This document shows, in pieces, positions 8,033 to 17,342 of a DNA stretch of 64,000 nt (position 1 is the first letter of the stretch; each line of letters opens with the position of its first letter). The notes under the pieces are model-generated. The model worked only from the letters and a program-made list of their open reading frames with translations, searched no databases and had not been told where the DNA came from. Where the stretch lies: positions 1 through 64,000 of the forward strand of contig JAPYQE010000003.1 of NCBI GenBank assembly GCA_029941315.1, written 5' to 3'. Both the position numbers and the translations under genes were made by a program. The DNA is from GCA-2724215 sp015660315. GTDB lineage: Bacteria > Latescibacterota > UBA2968 > UBA8231.

Positions 8033-11000
8033 ATGGCATATTATAAAGTCAATATATACAGTCTAATACTCCTTCTTGCCCTATGCTGCCCTGCTCCCAG
8101 CACGGCGCAAACGGACGCAGAAGAAGATGACTTCAAACTAGCCCGGAATCTTTTCCGCGACGCGGGCGATTATGCTACAGCCGCCGCGCTCTTCGCCGAT
8201 TTCATTCGCAACTATCCCGCCAGTCCGCAATTAGCCGAAGCTCGCCTAATGCTATCTCGCGCCTATCGTCAAAACGGTCGTTGCGATTTGGCAGTGCCGG
8301 CCTATGAGCAGTTCTATATAGAACACGCCGATCATTTAAGTACGGCCGACGCGCGGCGCGAACGGGCTGCTTGCCTTTCGCAGCAAGGTCAGTTTCTGCC
8401 GGCCGCTCGCGCATTTGAAGAGGTGCAGCGCCGTTTTAGCGCGGGCGAATTCGCCGCTAGCGCACTGCTCGATGCGGCCGCCAATTATAAGCAGGGTCAG
8501 GACTTACGGCAAGCCATTGCCGCCTATCGACGTCTACTTGCCGACTATGCAACTTCGCCGCAAGTGCACTTGGCCCGTTATCGATTGGCCCGATTGCGCT
8601 TTGCCGCCGGCAAAGCCGAAGAAGCCCAACAACTGCTCAGTCAAATTATCGCCACTGAGCCCGCCCCACCCGAAGCGCCCAGTGCCCTACTGCTCGGCGG
8701 ACGCATCGATCTTTTCTTGGGCAACCGCGAAGCCGCTGAGACCCGCTTCAAATCGCTGGAAAAACGCTTTCCCTCGGCAGCGCAGACCGATAGTGCCTAT
8801 CTGCATTACGCCGACCACCTCTATGGGTTGCGCCTCTTTAGCCAAGCAGGTGACGCCTACCAAAAAGCCTTCGACAAAATCGGCAACGCGACCCTCAAAG
8901 AGAGCGCTCTGCTAGGTCTCGCCGACGCCCGACGCCAAAGCCAGCAAACACGTGAAGCACTCGGCCACTACGAACGGTTGATCGCCGGGCTTGAACCCGG
9001 CCACCCGGCCTATCTCAAAGCACGCTTGGGACAGGCCATTGCCTTGGGACGGGCCGGACAGTTCGCCTTGGCGGTGGGCATGTTCCAAGGGCTGATCCAA
9101 ATCGATGGCGCACCTGAAGCCAAGGACGCACTACGTGAATTGGGCGTGCTCTACAAGCGGCGCGGCGACCACAGCCGCTCGATCACTTGGTATCGCCGCT
9201 ATTTGCAGGAAACCGACACGGCTTCCGACGCCGTCCGCTCCGACCTAGCCGAACTCTATAGCTCAACCGGCTATTACGAAGAGGCCATCGCGCTCTATCG
9301 CAAACTGGCATCGGGTCAGGGCGAAGTCGCCGCCAAAGCGCAATTCGGTTTGGCCCAAGTCTTTGAAGAAAGCAGCCAACCCCGCGCCGCGCTACGCGAA
9401 TATGTCGCCTATCTCGAGCTCTTTCCCGCCGACCGCCAGAGCGAGGCCGTGCGCGAGCGCATTGAGTATTTGCGCGAATTCACCGTCATGAACCAGGCCG
9501 ACCTCAACCGCGCGCTGCAAAAGGCCTGGATCGACGAGTTGAGCGGCACCCCGCGTCAACTAGCGCAATTAGACGTAGCGCGGGTACTTTTCGAGCACCA
9601 CGATTTCGAGGCCGCTGCTAAATCTTTCGAACACTACGCCGCGGCTTATTCCAACGACCACTACAGCAGCGAGGCGCAATATTTCCTGGCCGAGAGCTTG
9701 CTCAAACTCGCCCGCCAACGCCAACTCGAAGCGCAACCCGGCCGTGCCGATTCGCTGCGCGCCCTCGCACTACAAGAATACCGCATTCTCGCCGGGCAAC
9801 CCGCAGAGGCTACGAGCGACAACTCCTGGACCCAGCGCGCACAAATTCGCCTTATCGAAACCCAGGCCGAAAGCGGTCCGGACTCATTGCGCCTACTTAC
9901 ACTAGAAAAGGGTTTTGCCGCCTTCGTCGTCGAAGCTGTCGAGGGCCAGAGCCCGCAATTGGACCAGGCGCTCTTACAGCTAGGCGACGCGCGACGTCAG
10001 CTCGCGACCACCGACTCTACCCGCCTCGATGGCGCCGCCGAGGCTTACCGTCAGCTCCGTCGGCTCACACCCGACAGCCCGCTCGTACCTCAAGCACTAT
10101 TGGGCGCCGGTCTTTATCACGCGCAAAAAGGCCAGTACCAAGCGGCGGCCGACTCGCTCGAACGCTTGCTCGGCGACTATCCCGACAACCCGCTGACAGC
10201 GCAGGTCCTCTTTGAGTTGGGCCATATCCGCCTGGCGCAAGACCGACCGCAAGAGGCCATCGCTCGTTTGCAAGAGCTGCGTTGGGGCTATCCGGCCTTT
10301 CCCAAACGCCGCGCCGCGCAAAAACTCCTAGGCGACACCTATTTCCAACTCGGCGAATTCGCCGGCGCCATCGAGCTTTATCAGCCACTGGTCACCGGCG
10401 CGACAACAGCCGACGACGGCGGCAGGATTCTCCGTCGCATCGCCCAAGCTTATCATCGGCTAGGCCGCCACGGCGAAGCATTGGAAGCTTATCGACAAGT
10501 GCTCACCGACGGGGCGGACGCAGGCTTGGACAGTATTTATTTCGCGCAAGCCGTATTGCAGTTGCAACTCGGACAAGAGGACGAAGCTTTTCGACTTTTT
10601 CAGCAGGTGGGGAAAGAATTCGCGTCTGGGGATCTGGCCGTCGAAGCCTCGACCCGGGCCGGTCATATCGCCTTTGTGCGGGAGCGCTACAAACAGGCTC
10701 AACAAATTTATCAGCCCCTACTAAAACATAGCGAAGATCCGCTGGTGCACGGACAAGCCGTGCTTGCCCTATTTCGGCTCAAGCGCCTAGAAGAGGGACG
10801 TAAGGCGGGCAAGAACTTCACTAAACGCTTTAAAGAAGCGACAGAATGGAGCCAGCGCTTTCAACTCGAAGAGGGACAATACTACTTACGGGCGGGCAAC
10901 TACAAAAAAGCTCTTGCAGCATTCCAAAAAATAAAAGGGGGCGAGTGGGCCGATGATGGGGCCTTTCGGGTCGCAACGACACTGTGGATGCAAAACAAAG

Positions 11001-11710
11001 CAGCGCCTAGCGAGGAAGGCGCTGCTCGCGCATTGGAAGCCGTATCGCGCTTCGTGCAGGAACATCCAACCAGCCCGCATGCGGCCGATGCCTATTTGCG
11101 CCTAGGCGATTACCAGTATTCGCTGCACAACTACCTGCAGGCCGCGGGTGCCTACAAACGCGTTCTCAACGCGACGCAAGTAGCCCGCGACTCGGCCCAG
11201 GACGCGGTGTGGAAGCTGCTTAAGAGCTACCAGGGCGCACACGAATATGAAGCGGCCCACCAGGTAGTCAACCAGCTCCTGCGCCAGTATCCCGAGCACC
11301 CAAAAACTGTCGACGCGCAACTTGAACTGGGTATCATCCTCAAGGATAAGGGCCATTATCCCCAAGCCATAGAACAGTTTGACGAGTTGCTTTCCCAACA
11401 ACTGCTCGAAGCCAACAGCGCCTCTGAAGCCCGATTCTATATCGGCGAATCGTACCAGAATATGGGCGAATACCGCAAGGCCATCGAAGCCTACTACAAA
11501 GTCAGCTACCACGGCGCCAAGGGGTTTAGCCAGTGGATCACGTCGGCGGATTTCCAGCGCGCGCGCTGTCACCAATCGCTGGGCGAACACGCTACAGCCA
11601 TCACCGTCTACGAGCGCATCGTGCGCCGCGAAGGGGGCCAAAGCCCCCAAGGGGAGATGGCCCAAGAACAGATCGTTGCCTTGCGCCGCAGTTTAGGCAA
11701 TCGCAACTAA
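8033..11710 (+). CDS. Large exported TPR-repeat protein
   Basis: About 1,225 residues. I chose the ATG at 8033 because it begins a clean signal peptide (MAYYKVNIYSLILLLALCC, probable cleavage after PSTAQ) and lies downstream of a promoter; the frame itself is open from 7973. The rest is a near-continuous array of TPR units, many with the A..Y....YP pattern (for example YATAAALFADFIRNYPASPQ). It resembles the periplasmic TPR arrays of YbgF/BamD-like proteins but is far longer, with no catalytic domain in sight. It probably acts as a periplasmic scaffold. It is followed after 25 bases by a CRP/FNR regulator. Confidence 0.85.
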   Translation: MAYYKVNIYSLILLLALCCPAPSTAQTDAEEDDFKLARNLFRDAGDYATAAALFADFIRNYPASPQLAEARLMLSRAYRQNGRCDLAVPAYEQFYIEHADHLSTADARRERAACLSQQGQFLPAARAFEEVQRRFSAGEFAASALLDAAANYKQGQDLRQAIAAYRRLLADYATSPQVHLARYRLARLRFAAGKAEEAQQLLSQIIATEPAPPEAPSALLLGGRIDLFLGNREAAETRFKSLEKRFPSAAQTDSAYLHYADHLYGLRLFSQAGDAYQKAFDKIGNATLKESALLGLADARRQSQQTREALGHYERLIAGLEPGHPAYLKARLGQAIALGRAGQFALAVGMFQGLIQIDGAPEAKDALRELGVLYKRRGDHSRSITWYRRYLQETDTASDAVRSDLAELYSSTGYYEEAIALYRKLASGQGEVAAKAQFGLAQVFEESSQPRAALREYVAYLELFPADRQSEAVRERIEYLREFTVMNQADLNRALQKAWIDELSGTPRQLAQLDVARVLFEHHDFEAAAKSFEHYAAAYSNDHYSSEAQYFLAESLLKLARQRQLEAQPGRADSLRALALQEYRILAGQPAEATSDNSWTQRAQIRLIETQAESGPDSLRLLTLEKGFAAFVVEAVEGQSPQLDQALLQLGDARRQLATTDSTRLDGAAEAYRQLRRLTPDSPLVPQALLGAGLYHAQKGQYQAAADSLERLLGDYPDNPLTAQVLFELGHIRLAQDRPQEAIARLQELRWGYPAFPKRRAAQKLLGDTYFQLGEFAGAIELYQPLVTGATTADDGGRILRRIAQAYHRLGRHGEALEAYRQVLTDGADAGLDSIYFAQAVLQLQLGQEDEAFRLFQQVGKEFASGDLAVEASTRAGHIAFVRERYKQAQQIYQPLLKHSEDPLVHGQAVLALFRLKRLEEGRKAGKNFTKRFKEATEWSQRFQLEEGQYYLRAGNYKKALAAFQKIKGGEWADDGAFRVATTLWMQNKAAPSEEGAARALEAVSRFVQEHPTSPHAADAYLRLGDYQYSLHNYLQAAGAYKRVLNATQVARDSAQDAVWKLLKSYQGAHEYEAAHQVVNQLLRQYPEHPKTVDAQLELGIILKDKGHYPQAIEQFDELLSQQLLEANSASEARFYIGESYQNMGEYRKAIEAYYKVSYHGAKGFSQWITSADFQRARCHQSLGEHATAITVYERIVRREGGQSPQGEMAQEQIVALRRSLGNRN

Positions 11711-11735
11711 GGCGCCAATGGCAGGGAGAAATCCG

Positions 11736-12407
11736 ATGACTCATCTCGATTTTCTGCGTAATGTGTCACTCTTTGAGAGCCTGAACCAACAAGAGTTGGA
11801 AGCCCTTTCGGATGTGACCTTTACCCGCACCTTCAGCAAGGACAATGTCATTATCCTCGCCGAAGAAGAGGGCGACACGCTCTTTATCCTAAAAAAAGGC
11901 CAAGTAAAGGTCAGCATTGTCAGCGAAGAGGGCCGCGAGGTGATCCTGTCCCTTTTGGGGTCGGGATCGGTTTTTGGCGAACTATCACTCTTGGACGGCA
12001 AGCCGCGTTCGGCCAATGTTGTGGCCATCGAAGAAACCGACCTTCTGATGCTGCGTCGCGCCGATTTTCTGCAACTCATCTACAAAACGCCGCAGATCGC
12101 CTCCGCGCTCTTAGCCGAGCTCGCAACTCGCCTGCGCAAAACCGATCGCCAGATTGAAGGCCTGGCCCTGCTAGATGTGACCAGTCGAATTTCCGATACC
12201 TTGCTACAACTGGCCACTGAGCAGGGCGCAGAGGCGAGCGATGGCGTCACGATCGAAAGCCGGCCCACTCATCAGGAGTTGGCCAATATGTCGGGCACTA
12301 CCCGCGAGACGGTTTCGCGGGTTCTCAAGCGCCTTGAGGGCCAGGGCTATATCAACCGCAACGGGCGCAAGATCACGATACTGCGCGAGGATACGTGGAA
12401 GACCTGA
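11736..12407 (+). CDS. CRP/FNR-family transcriptional regulator
   Basis: A 223-residue protein starting at ATG 11736, preceded by GGGAGA 7 bases upstream. Residues 10-125 form a cyclic-nucleotide-binding beta-roll with the phosphate-cassette element GELSLLDGKPRSANV, whose Glu, Arg and Ser match cAMP-binding members. Residues 150-220 hold a winged helix-turn-helix (THQELANMSGTTRETVSRVL). There are no FNR-type N-terminal cysteines. It is probably co-transcribed with the TPR protein, the sigma54 activator and HtrA. Its targets are unknown. Confidence 0.92.
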   Translation: MTHLDFLRNVSLFESLNQQELEALSDVTFTRTFSKDNVIILAEEEGDTLFILKKGQVKVSIVSEEGREVILSLLGSGSVFGELSLLDGKPRSANVVAIEETDLLMLRRADFLQLIYKTPQIASALLAELATRLRKTDRQIEGLALLDVTSRISDTLLQLATEQGAEASDGVTIESRPTHQELANMSGTTRETVSRVLKRLEGQGYINRNGRKITILREDTWKT

Positions 12408-12414
12408 TCCAATT

Positions 12415-14049
12415 ATGGCTACCTCTTCCCGACATCGCATTCTGCTGCTAACCCAGCACCCGACGCTAGAGGCGGAGTTTCGATCCGCTTGCAATGGCGC
12501 GCGCCTGAAGGTAATCGACACGCCCAATAGCGGCACCCTCGATCCGCTGTTGAGGCGCGGAGTCGACTTGGTCGCCTTCGACTTGGCGCTCTCGAACGAG
12601 ACGCTAGCGGCAGGTATTACCGCGCTCGACGGGTTCCGCGACGTGCCCATACTAGGTTTGGGCAAAGCAAACGAGGGCTGGCACCTGCTCCTGCGCGGCT
12701 CGCCGCTTGAAGACCAGATCACTCCGCCCTTCGAAAAAGGCGCGCTACAAAAAAAACTGGCCCAGCTAGTCGAACGAGGGCGTTTCTTGCGCGGGTCCGA
12801 GCTAGTCGGCGAATCGATGGCGATGCGCCAGTTGCGCGAGCGCATCCTGCTTATCGCACCCACACCAGTATCGTCGATCCTGCTGACGGGCGAGAGCGGT
12901 GCCGGCAAGGACCTGGTCGCCGAAGCCCTACACCGCTACAGCGTCCGACGCGAGCACCCCATGCGCCCGCTCAACTGCGGCGCCATCCCCGAAAATCTGC
13001 TGGAAAACGAACTCTTCGGGCACGAAAAGGGGGCCTTCACCGATGCCCGTGCGCAACATCAGGGCATCTTCGAGCAGGCTAATAACGGCACGGTGTTTCT
13101 CGATGAAATCGGCGAGATGTCACTCGCCGCGCAAGTGCGGCTGTTGCGCGTGCTTGAGCAACGCGAAGTCACCCGCATCGGCGGGCATACGACCATACCC
13201 GTCGATATTCGCATTATCGCCGCGACGAACCGGGACTTGCAAGAGGCGGTGGCCGAGCGCGCGTTTCGCCTCGACCTCTATCATCGGCTCAAAGTCGTCG
13301 AACTCGCCATTCCCCCGCTGCGCCGCCGCAGCGAGGACATTCCCCTACTGATCGAACGATTCACCAGCGAACTAAGCCAAGGCAACAAAACCCGCCTCGA
13401 AGGTTTCTCACCAGGGGCGATGGACCTTTTACAAAACTACGCCTGGCCCGGCAACGTGCGCGAATTGCGCAACATTATCGAGCATCTAGTCTTCCTCGCG
13501 CCACGCGCAATCGTTGAACCCGAAGATCTTTTCCCGAATTTGGAAAACCCGCGGACCTCCGCGCGAAATTTGCCGGTGCCCACCAACAAAACACCGGACC
13601 AATCGGAGCGCGAGTTAATCTACTTCGCCCTCCTAGATCTCAAACGCGAAGTTGCCGAGTTGAGGAATACCGTTGAACGCACCGCACAATCGCCGGTCGC
13701 GAGCGATATCCCACCCTTGCGGGACCCCCGCACCGCGACGCCTGGACCACCTCAGCACCACACGAACCAACCCATCGCTCAACCCATCGCTCAACCCATC
13801 GCTCAACCCGTCTCATCCGACAGGCCTCACCAGATCGTCTATCCGGTCGAGGACGCGCCCTACGACACCGAAAACGACCGCCCCCAACACGCGGCCGTCG
13901 AACCACTGCGCACACTGAGGGACCTGGAGAAAGAAGCCATTGAACAAGCGCTCGACCGAGTCGGCAGCAACCGCCGGAAAGCCGCGGACATTCTCGGCAT
14001 CAGCGCCCGGACGCTCTACCGGAAGCTAAAAGAATACGGTCTCGAATGA
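12415..14049 (+). CDS. Sigma54-dependent (NtrC-type) transcriptional activator
   Basis: A 544-residue protein from ATG 12415, 7 bases after the CRP stop. Residues 1-120 look like a receiver-type domain without the usual N-terminal acidic pair or the Lys of the KPF motif, so probably not phosphorylated in the normal way. Residues 135-370 are an AAA+ domain with Walker A GESGAGKD and Walker B GTVFLDEIGEM. The sigma54-contact loop reads GAFTDA where GAFTGA is usual. A Pro/Gln-rich linker with QPIA repeats follows. The C-terminus is a Fis-type helix-turn-helix (SNRRKAADILGISARTLYRK). The frame is open further upstream, but that part overlaps the CRP gene. Confidence 0.93.
   Translation: MATSSRHRILLLTQHPTLEAEFRSACNGARLKVIDTPNSGTLDPLLRRGVDLVAFDLALSNETLAAGITALDGFRDVPILGLGKANEGWHLLLRGSPLEDQITPPFEKGALQKKLAQLVERGRFLRGSELVGESMAMRQLRERILLIAPTPVSSILLTGESGAGKDLVAEALHRYSVRREHPMRPLNCGAIPENLLENELFGHEKGAFTDARAQHQGIFEQANNGTVFLDEIGEMSLAAQVRLLRVLEQREVTRIGGHTTIPVDIRIIAATNRDLQEAVAERAFRLDLYHRLKVVELAIPPLRRRSEDIPLLIERFTSELSQGNKTRLEGFSPGAMDLLQNYAWPGNVRELRNIIEHLVFLAPRAIVEPEDLFPNLENPRTSARNLPVPTNKTPDQSERELIYFALLDLKREVAELRNTVERTAQSPVASDIPPLRDPRTATPGPPQHHTNQPIAQPIAQPIAQPVSSDRPHQIVYPVEDAPYDTENDRPQHAAVEPLRTLRDLEKEAIEQALDRVGSNRRKAADILGISARTLYRKLKEYGLE
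13768..13809. repeat. 12-bp tandem repeat, 3.5 copies
   Basis: CAACCCATCGCT is repeated three times and then half a copy. It encodes QPIA units in the linker between the AAA+ and HTH domains of the sigma54 activator. Confidence 0.85.
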
Positions 14050-15503
14050 AGCACCCCGGGCTACCGCGGCTTGCGATCATCTCTTGCGCCCTTCTGCTCT
14101 TTGCAGCCTTTTCCTCTAGGGCACAGAATACCACAGAGAGCATGCAACGGCTTGAAGACCTCAGCCAGGCATTCCGTCACGCCTACGAACAAGTGCGGCC
14201 GGCCGTAGTCCTCATCGCAACGACCCGGTCCTGGCAACAACACCTTTTACCCCGCTTCCATCCGAGAGTTCCGGATCTTCCCGAAGAAGATTTCCGCGGT
14301 ATGGGATCGGGTACTATCATTAGCGACGACGGTTATATACTCAGTAACTACCACGTCATCGCAGGCGCCGACTCCATACAGGTCACCCTCTCCGACCGCC
14401 GCACCTACCAGGCCGAGGTCGTTGGTTTCGACTCGCTGATCGACATCGCGCTACTCAAGGTCGACGCCGAGAAATTGCCCACCGTGCGTATTGCCGATTC
14501 GGATCTTTTGCAAGTCGGTGATTGGGTATTAGCCATCGGCCACCCTTTGGGCATGGGTGCAACACTGACCCACGGTATTATCAGCGCCCTTGGACGCCAA
14601 GCGGGCGTTTTCGCCCTAGGCACCGATGAGGACAAAGGCTACGCCATCGAGAGCTTTATCCAAACCAACGCGGTCATCAACCCCGGCAATTCAGGCGGCC
14701 CCCTGCTCGATTTGCAGGGCAGGGTAATAGGCATCAATACCGCCATTTCGACGCGTACTGGCTACTATATCGGTTATGGATTGGCCGTACCGATCAATCT
14801 GGCCAACGAGGTAGTAGACGACCTATTGGTGCACGGTCGGATCGTCCGCGGCTATCTTGGCGTAAGCATGGAACCTGAGATGACTCAAGACCTAATCCGC
14901 AAACACGGCCTGGATATGGATCGCCCGCACGGCGTTTACCTCACCGGTGTTAAACCCAATAGCCCCGCCGAGCGCGGCGGCCTACTCGTCGGGGACATCG
15001 TGCTATCCGTCGATGGCACCGAGGTCGACCACTCCAACCAGATCCAGACCCTGATTTACAATCGCGACCCGGGCGAAACAATCGATCTGCACATTCTGCG
15101 CCAGGGCCAGCGGCAGTACCTCGGTGTCGAGCTCGGCGAACGCGCAGAAGACCGCATCCTAGCTCGGGGCCATCAGCGGGTTTCACAGTTGGGGCTTTCG
15201 GTCGAACCACTGCCTCCGGAACTGGCCTTTGAGCTGGGTTTTAACAGCCATGTCGCCGCCGAGCTAGGTTTCGACCAGGACGAGGGACCCGTCGTCGTCG
15301 TCGCGGTCGATCCGGGAGGCCCCGCAGCCGCCAAGGGCATCCAGACGCACGATGTAATTACCGAAGTCGACCAAGAGCGCATCACCTCGCTGCAACAGTT
15401 TATGCATTTTGTTTCGGGATTAGAGCAGGGACGGTCGGCATTATTTTGGTTTTGGCGGCCTGAGAACGGCATTGATGTGCGAGCGTTAAAAATTCCAGAA
15501 TGA
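14046..15503 (+). CDS. HtrA/DegP-type periplasmic serine protease
   Basis: A 485-residue protein whose start overlaps the activator stop (ATGA). It has a signal peptide (residues 1-27, ending SSRAQN). A trypsin-like domain at 45-235 carries the His of SNYHVIAG, the Asp of DSLIDIALLKV and the Ser of NPGNSGGPL. Two PDZ domains follow (about 265-360 and 395-480). Such proteases degrade misfolded envelope proteins. Coupling to the upstream regulators and the exported TPR protein suggests an envelope-stress unit, which is inference. Confidence 0.94.
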   Translation: MKHPGLPRLAIISCALLLFAAFSSRAQNTTESMQRLEDLSQAFRHAYEQVRPAVVLIATTRSWQQHLLPRFHPRVPDLPEEDFRGMGSGTIISDDGYILSNYHVIAGADSIQVTLSDRRTYQAEVVGFDSLIDIALLKVDAEKLPTVRIADSDLLQVGDWVLAIGHPLGMGATLTHGIISALGRQAGVFALGTDEDKGYAIESFIQTNAVINPGNSGGPLLDLQGRVIGINTAISTRTGYYIGYGLAVPINLANEVVDDLLVHGRIVRGYLGVSMEPEMTQDLIRKHGLDMDRPHGVYLTGVKPNSPAERGGLLVGDIVLSVDGTEVDHSNQIQTLIYNRDPGETIDLHILRQGQRQYLGVELGERAEDRILARGHQRVSQLGLSVEPLPPELAFELGFNSHVAAELGFDQDEGPVVVVAVDPGGPAAAKGIQTHDVITEVDQERITSLQQFMHFVSGLEQGRSALFWFWRPENGIDVRALKIPE

Positions 15504-15627
15504 AGACGTCAACGGCCACTCCCCCCAAGTCCCGCGCTGTAGGTGGTATTGTCATACTGTCCTTGTGCATCTTTGCACGTTAGCCGAACTGTCAGCGTAT
15601 GGCGATTCTGCCGAAAGTACTTGAAAT

Positions 15628-16806
15628 CTGAACACGACCAGCTCCAGCGATCCCATAACGCGCGAAGCGCTGCGCTATTTTCAGGGTTCCGAAGGGCGCG
15701 AGCTATTAGTACAAGCCGCCGCCACAGGCCAAAACCCCCTACGCATACAAGAACAACTGCGGCGATCATTTCCTGCCGAGATGTGCCGAGCGGGGCTAGC
15801 GCTTGTCGAACTACGACAGCGAGCCGGGGAGAAATTTATGCGGGCAGAAGAAATGTTCTTCGATCGCGAAGGCTTAGAGATGGCCACCCGCGAAGAGGTC
15901 GCCCATTACCGGGCCTGGCGGCTGCGCGACTGTGAAAAGATCATGGATTTGTGCTGCGGCATCGGTGGTGATTTGCTCGCGTTGGGGCAACAAGCCGAAG
16001 TCTTAGCCGTCGACGCGGATCGGCGACGACTGACAATGGCCCAGCACAATAGCCAGGTATACGACTTGCAAAAGGTGCGCTTTATCGCGGCCGAGGTACA
16101 GTCGTTGCGCATGAACGTCGATGCGGTCTTCGTCGACCCTGCACGCCGGTCCGGCCAACGCAAGCGGCGGGGTGAGGGTTACTCGCCTCCGCTGAGTTGG
16201 GTTGCCGATCTGCGCACAAAAGTATCGCGGCTGGCCGTTAAAGTCGGACCAGCTATTCCGGAGGAAGACCTACCCCCAGATTGTGAAGTCGAATTTATCT
16301 CCTCCGGGGGCCAATGTCGCGAGGGAGCGCTCTATTTTGGCCAACTGGCCACAACAAGCCGCCGCGCGACGCTCCTACCCGAACGCCACACCCTCGAAAC
16401 CACCGCCGGACCCGACGTTGTGGTCGCACCGCCCGGGGCCTATGTCTTTGATCCCAACCCCGCCGTGGTGCGTTCGCATCTGCTCGACGAACTAGCGCGG
16501 AAAATCGGCGCGTGGAAGCTCGATCCACAGATCGCCTATCTCAGCAGTGACGCTGCCACCGATTCCCCTTTTGTCCGCAGTTATCGCCTGATCCGTTGGC
16601 AGCCATTCCAGCTCAAACGATTGCGCCAGACCTTGCGCGATGAAGGGCTCTATCCGCGAGAAATAAAGAAACGCGGCTTTCCCATGGAACCGCCCGAACT
16701 CAGACGTCGGCTCAGCCTCCCACCGGACGGCCGACCCATAACCCTGTTGCTGACTCGGTTGCGGCAAAAGCCGGTAGTGCTCATTTGCGAAATGCAGGGA
16801 AATTAA
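15628..16806 (+). CDS. SAM-dependent methyltransferase with THUMP-like C-terminal domain
   Basis: The SAM-binding core is clear: IMDLCCGIGGDLLALG, then AVDADRRRL and the catalytic-type FVDPARR. The C-terminal 90 residues (LRQTLRDEGLYPREIKKRGF and following) match the THUMP-like domain of this family. The substrate is not known; RNA is likely. The first ATG is at 15781, but in-frame codons before it read as a typical N-terminus of the family (TREALRYFQGSEGRELLVQA). Between the in-frame TGA at 15622 and 15781 there is no ATG, GTG or TTG; CTG at 15628 is the best candidate start. I give the longer span; 15781 is the conservative alternative. Confidence 0.8.
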   Translation: MNTTSSSDPITREALRYFQGSEGRELLVQAAATGQNPLRIQEQLRRSFPAEMCRAGLALVELRQRAGEKFMRAEEMFFDREGLEMATREEVAHYRAWRLRDCEKIMDLCCGIGGDLLALGQQAEVLAVDADRRRLTMAQHNSQVYDLQKVRFIAAEVQSLRMNVDAVFVDPARRSGQRKRRGEGYSPPLSWVADLRTKVSRLAVKVGPAIPEEDLPPDCEVEFISSGGQCREGALYFGQLATTSRRATLLPERHTLETTAGPDVVVAPPGAYVFDPNPAVVRSHLLDELARKIGAWKLDPQIAYLSSDAATDSPFVRSYRLIRWQPFQLKRLRQTLRDEGLYPREIKKRGFPMEPPELRRRLSLPPDGRPITLLLTRLRQKPVVLICEMQGN

Positions 16807-16818
16807 GCACATTCTAGC

Positions 16819-16827
16819 TGGTATAGT
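16819..16827 (+). promoter_or_regulatory. Extended -10 promoter candidate for the ccm operon
   Basis: TGGTATAGT matches an extended -10 (TGn plus TATAGT) 46 bases upstream of ccmE. No convincing -35 is visible. Confidence 0.4.
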
Positions 16828-16872
16828 ACGCGCCGCAGATTTCAGTCTCCCCAAACGCCTTACGATACTCTT

Positions 16873-17307
16873 ATGAGACGCCATAAATTCACGCTCGGCT
16901 CTATAGTTATCGCTGCTGGCTTGCTCTATCTCTTCGTCGCCAGCGTGCAACAATCGACCGCTACCCACCTGACCCTGCAAAACCTGATGATCAAGTCGCC
17001 GGGCGATAGCCAGCGCATCCAATTGGGCGGTGGCACGGTTGTACCAGGTTCGATCGAATGGGACAAATATCACTCCCGTCCAGAGTTCACGATTACCGAC
17101 GGCGAGCACACCCTAAAGGTGCGATATACTGGTAATGCGGTCCTGCCCGACACCTTTAAAGACAAGGCGCTGGTCGTGCTCGAAGGCGAATATCACCAAA
17201 CCAACAACACCTTTACAGCCGACGTTGTCTTCGCCAAGTGCCCCTCCAAATACGAGGGGCAGAGTTACGACGGCCATGTGCAGGCAATGAATGACGGCAA
17301 CAGCTAG
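16873..17307 (+). CDS. ccmE: Cytochrome c maturation haem chaperone CcmE, Cys-type
   Basis: A 144-residue protein with one N-terminal membrane anchor (about 8-25) and an OB-fold periplasmic domain. It carries haem from CcmC to the CcmF/CcmH ligase. The haem-attachment motif is CPSKY (Cys123, Tyr127), the CxxxY form known from some sulfate reducers and archaea, in place of the HxxxY of E. coli. It opens the ccm block. Confidence 0.93.
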   Translation: MRRHKFTLGSIVIAAGLLYLFVASVQQSTATHLTLQNLMIKSPGDSQRIQLGGGTVVPGSIEWDKYHSRPEFTITDGEHTLKVRYTGNAVLPDTFKDKALVVLEGEYHQTNNTFTADVVFAKCPSKYEGQSYDGHVQAMNDGNS

Positions 17308-17342
17308 TCCACGCCGCACCTTTTATTTTACTCTCTTGGGTT

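Noticed and set aside
12241..12414. Upstream extension of the sigma54 activator
   Set aside because: It lies inside the CRP gene in another frame and reads as Arg/Ala-rich noise; the ATG at 12415 gives a normal start.
15622..15624. In-frame TGA before the THUMP-like methyltransferase as a selenocysteine codon
   Set aside because: The codons before it do not resemble the family, no SECIS-like hairpin is evident, and family similarity begins only after it.
15509..15769. Minus-strand frame with a hydrophobic start
   Set aside because: It overlaps the clearly coding upstream part of the methyltransferase and has no recognisable domain.
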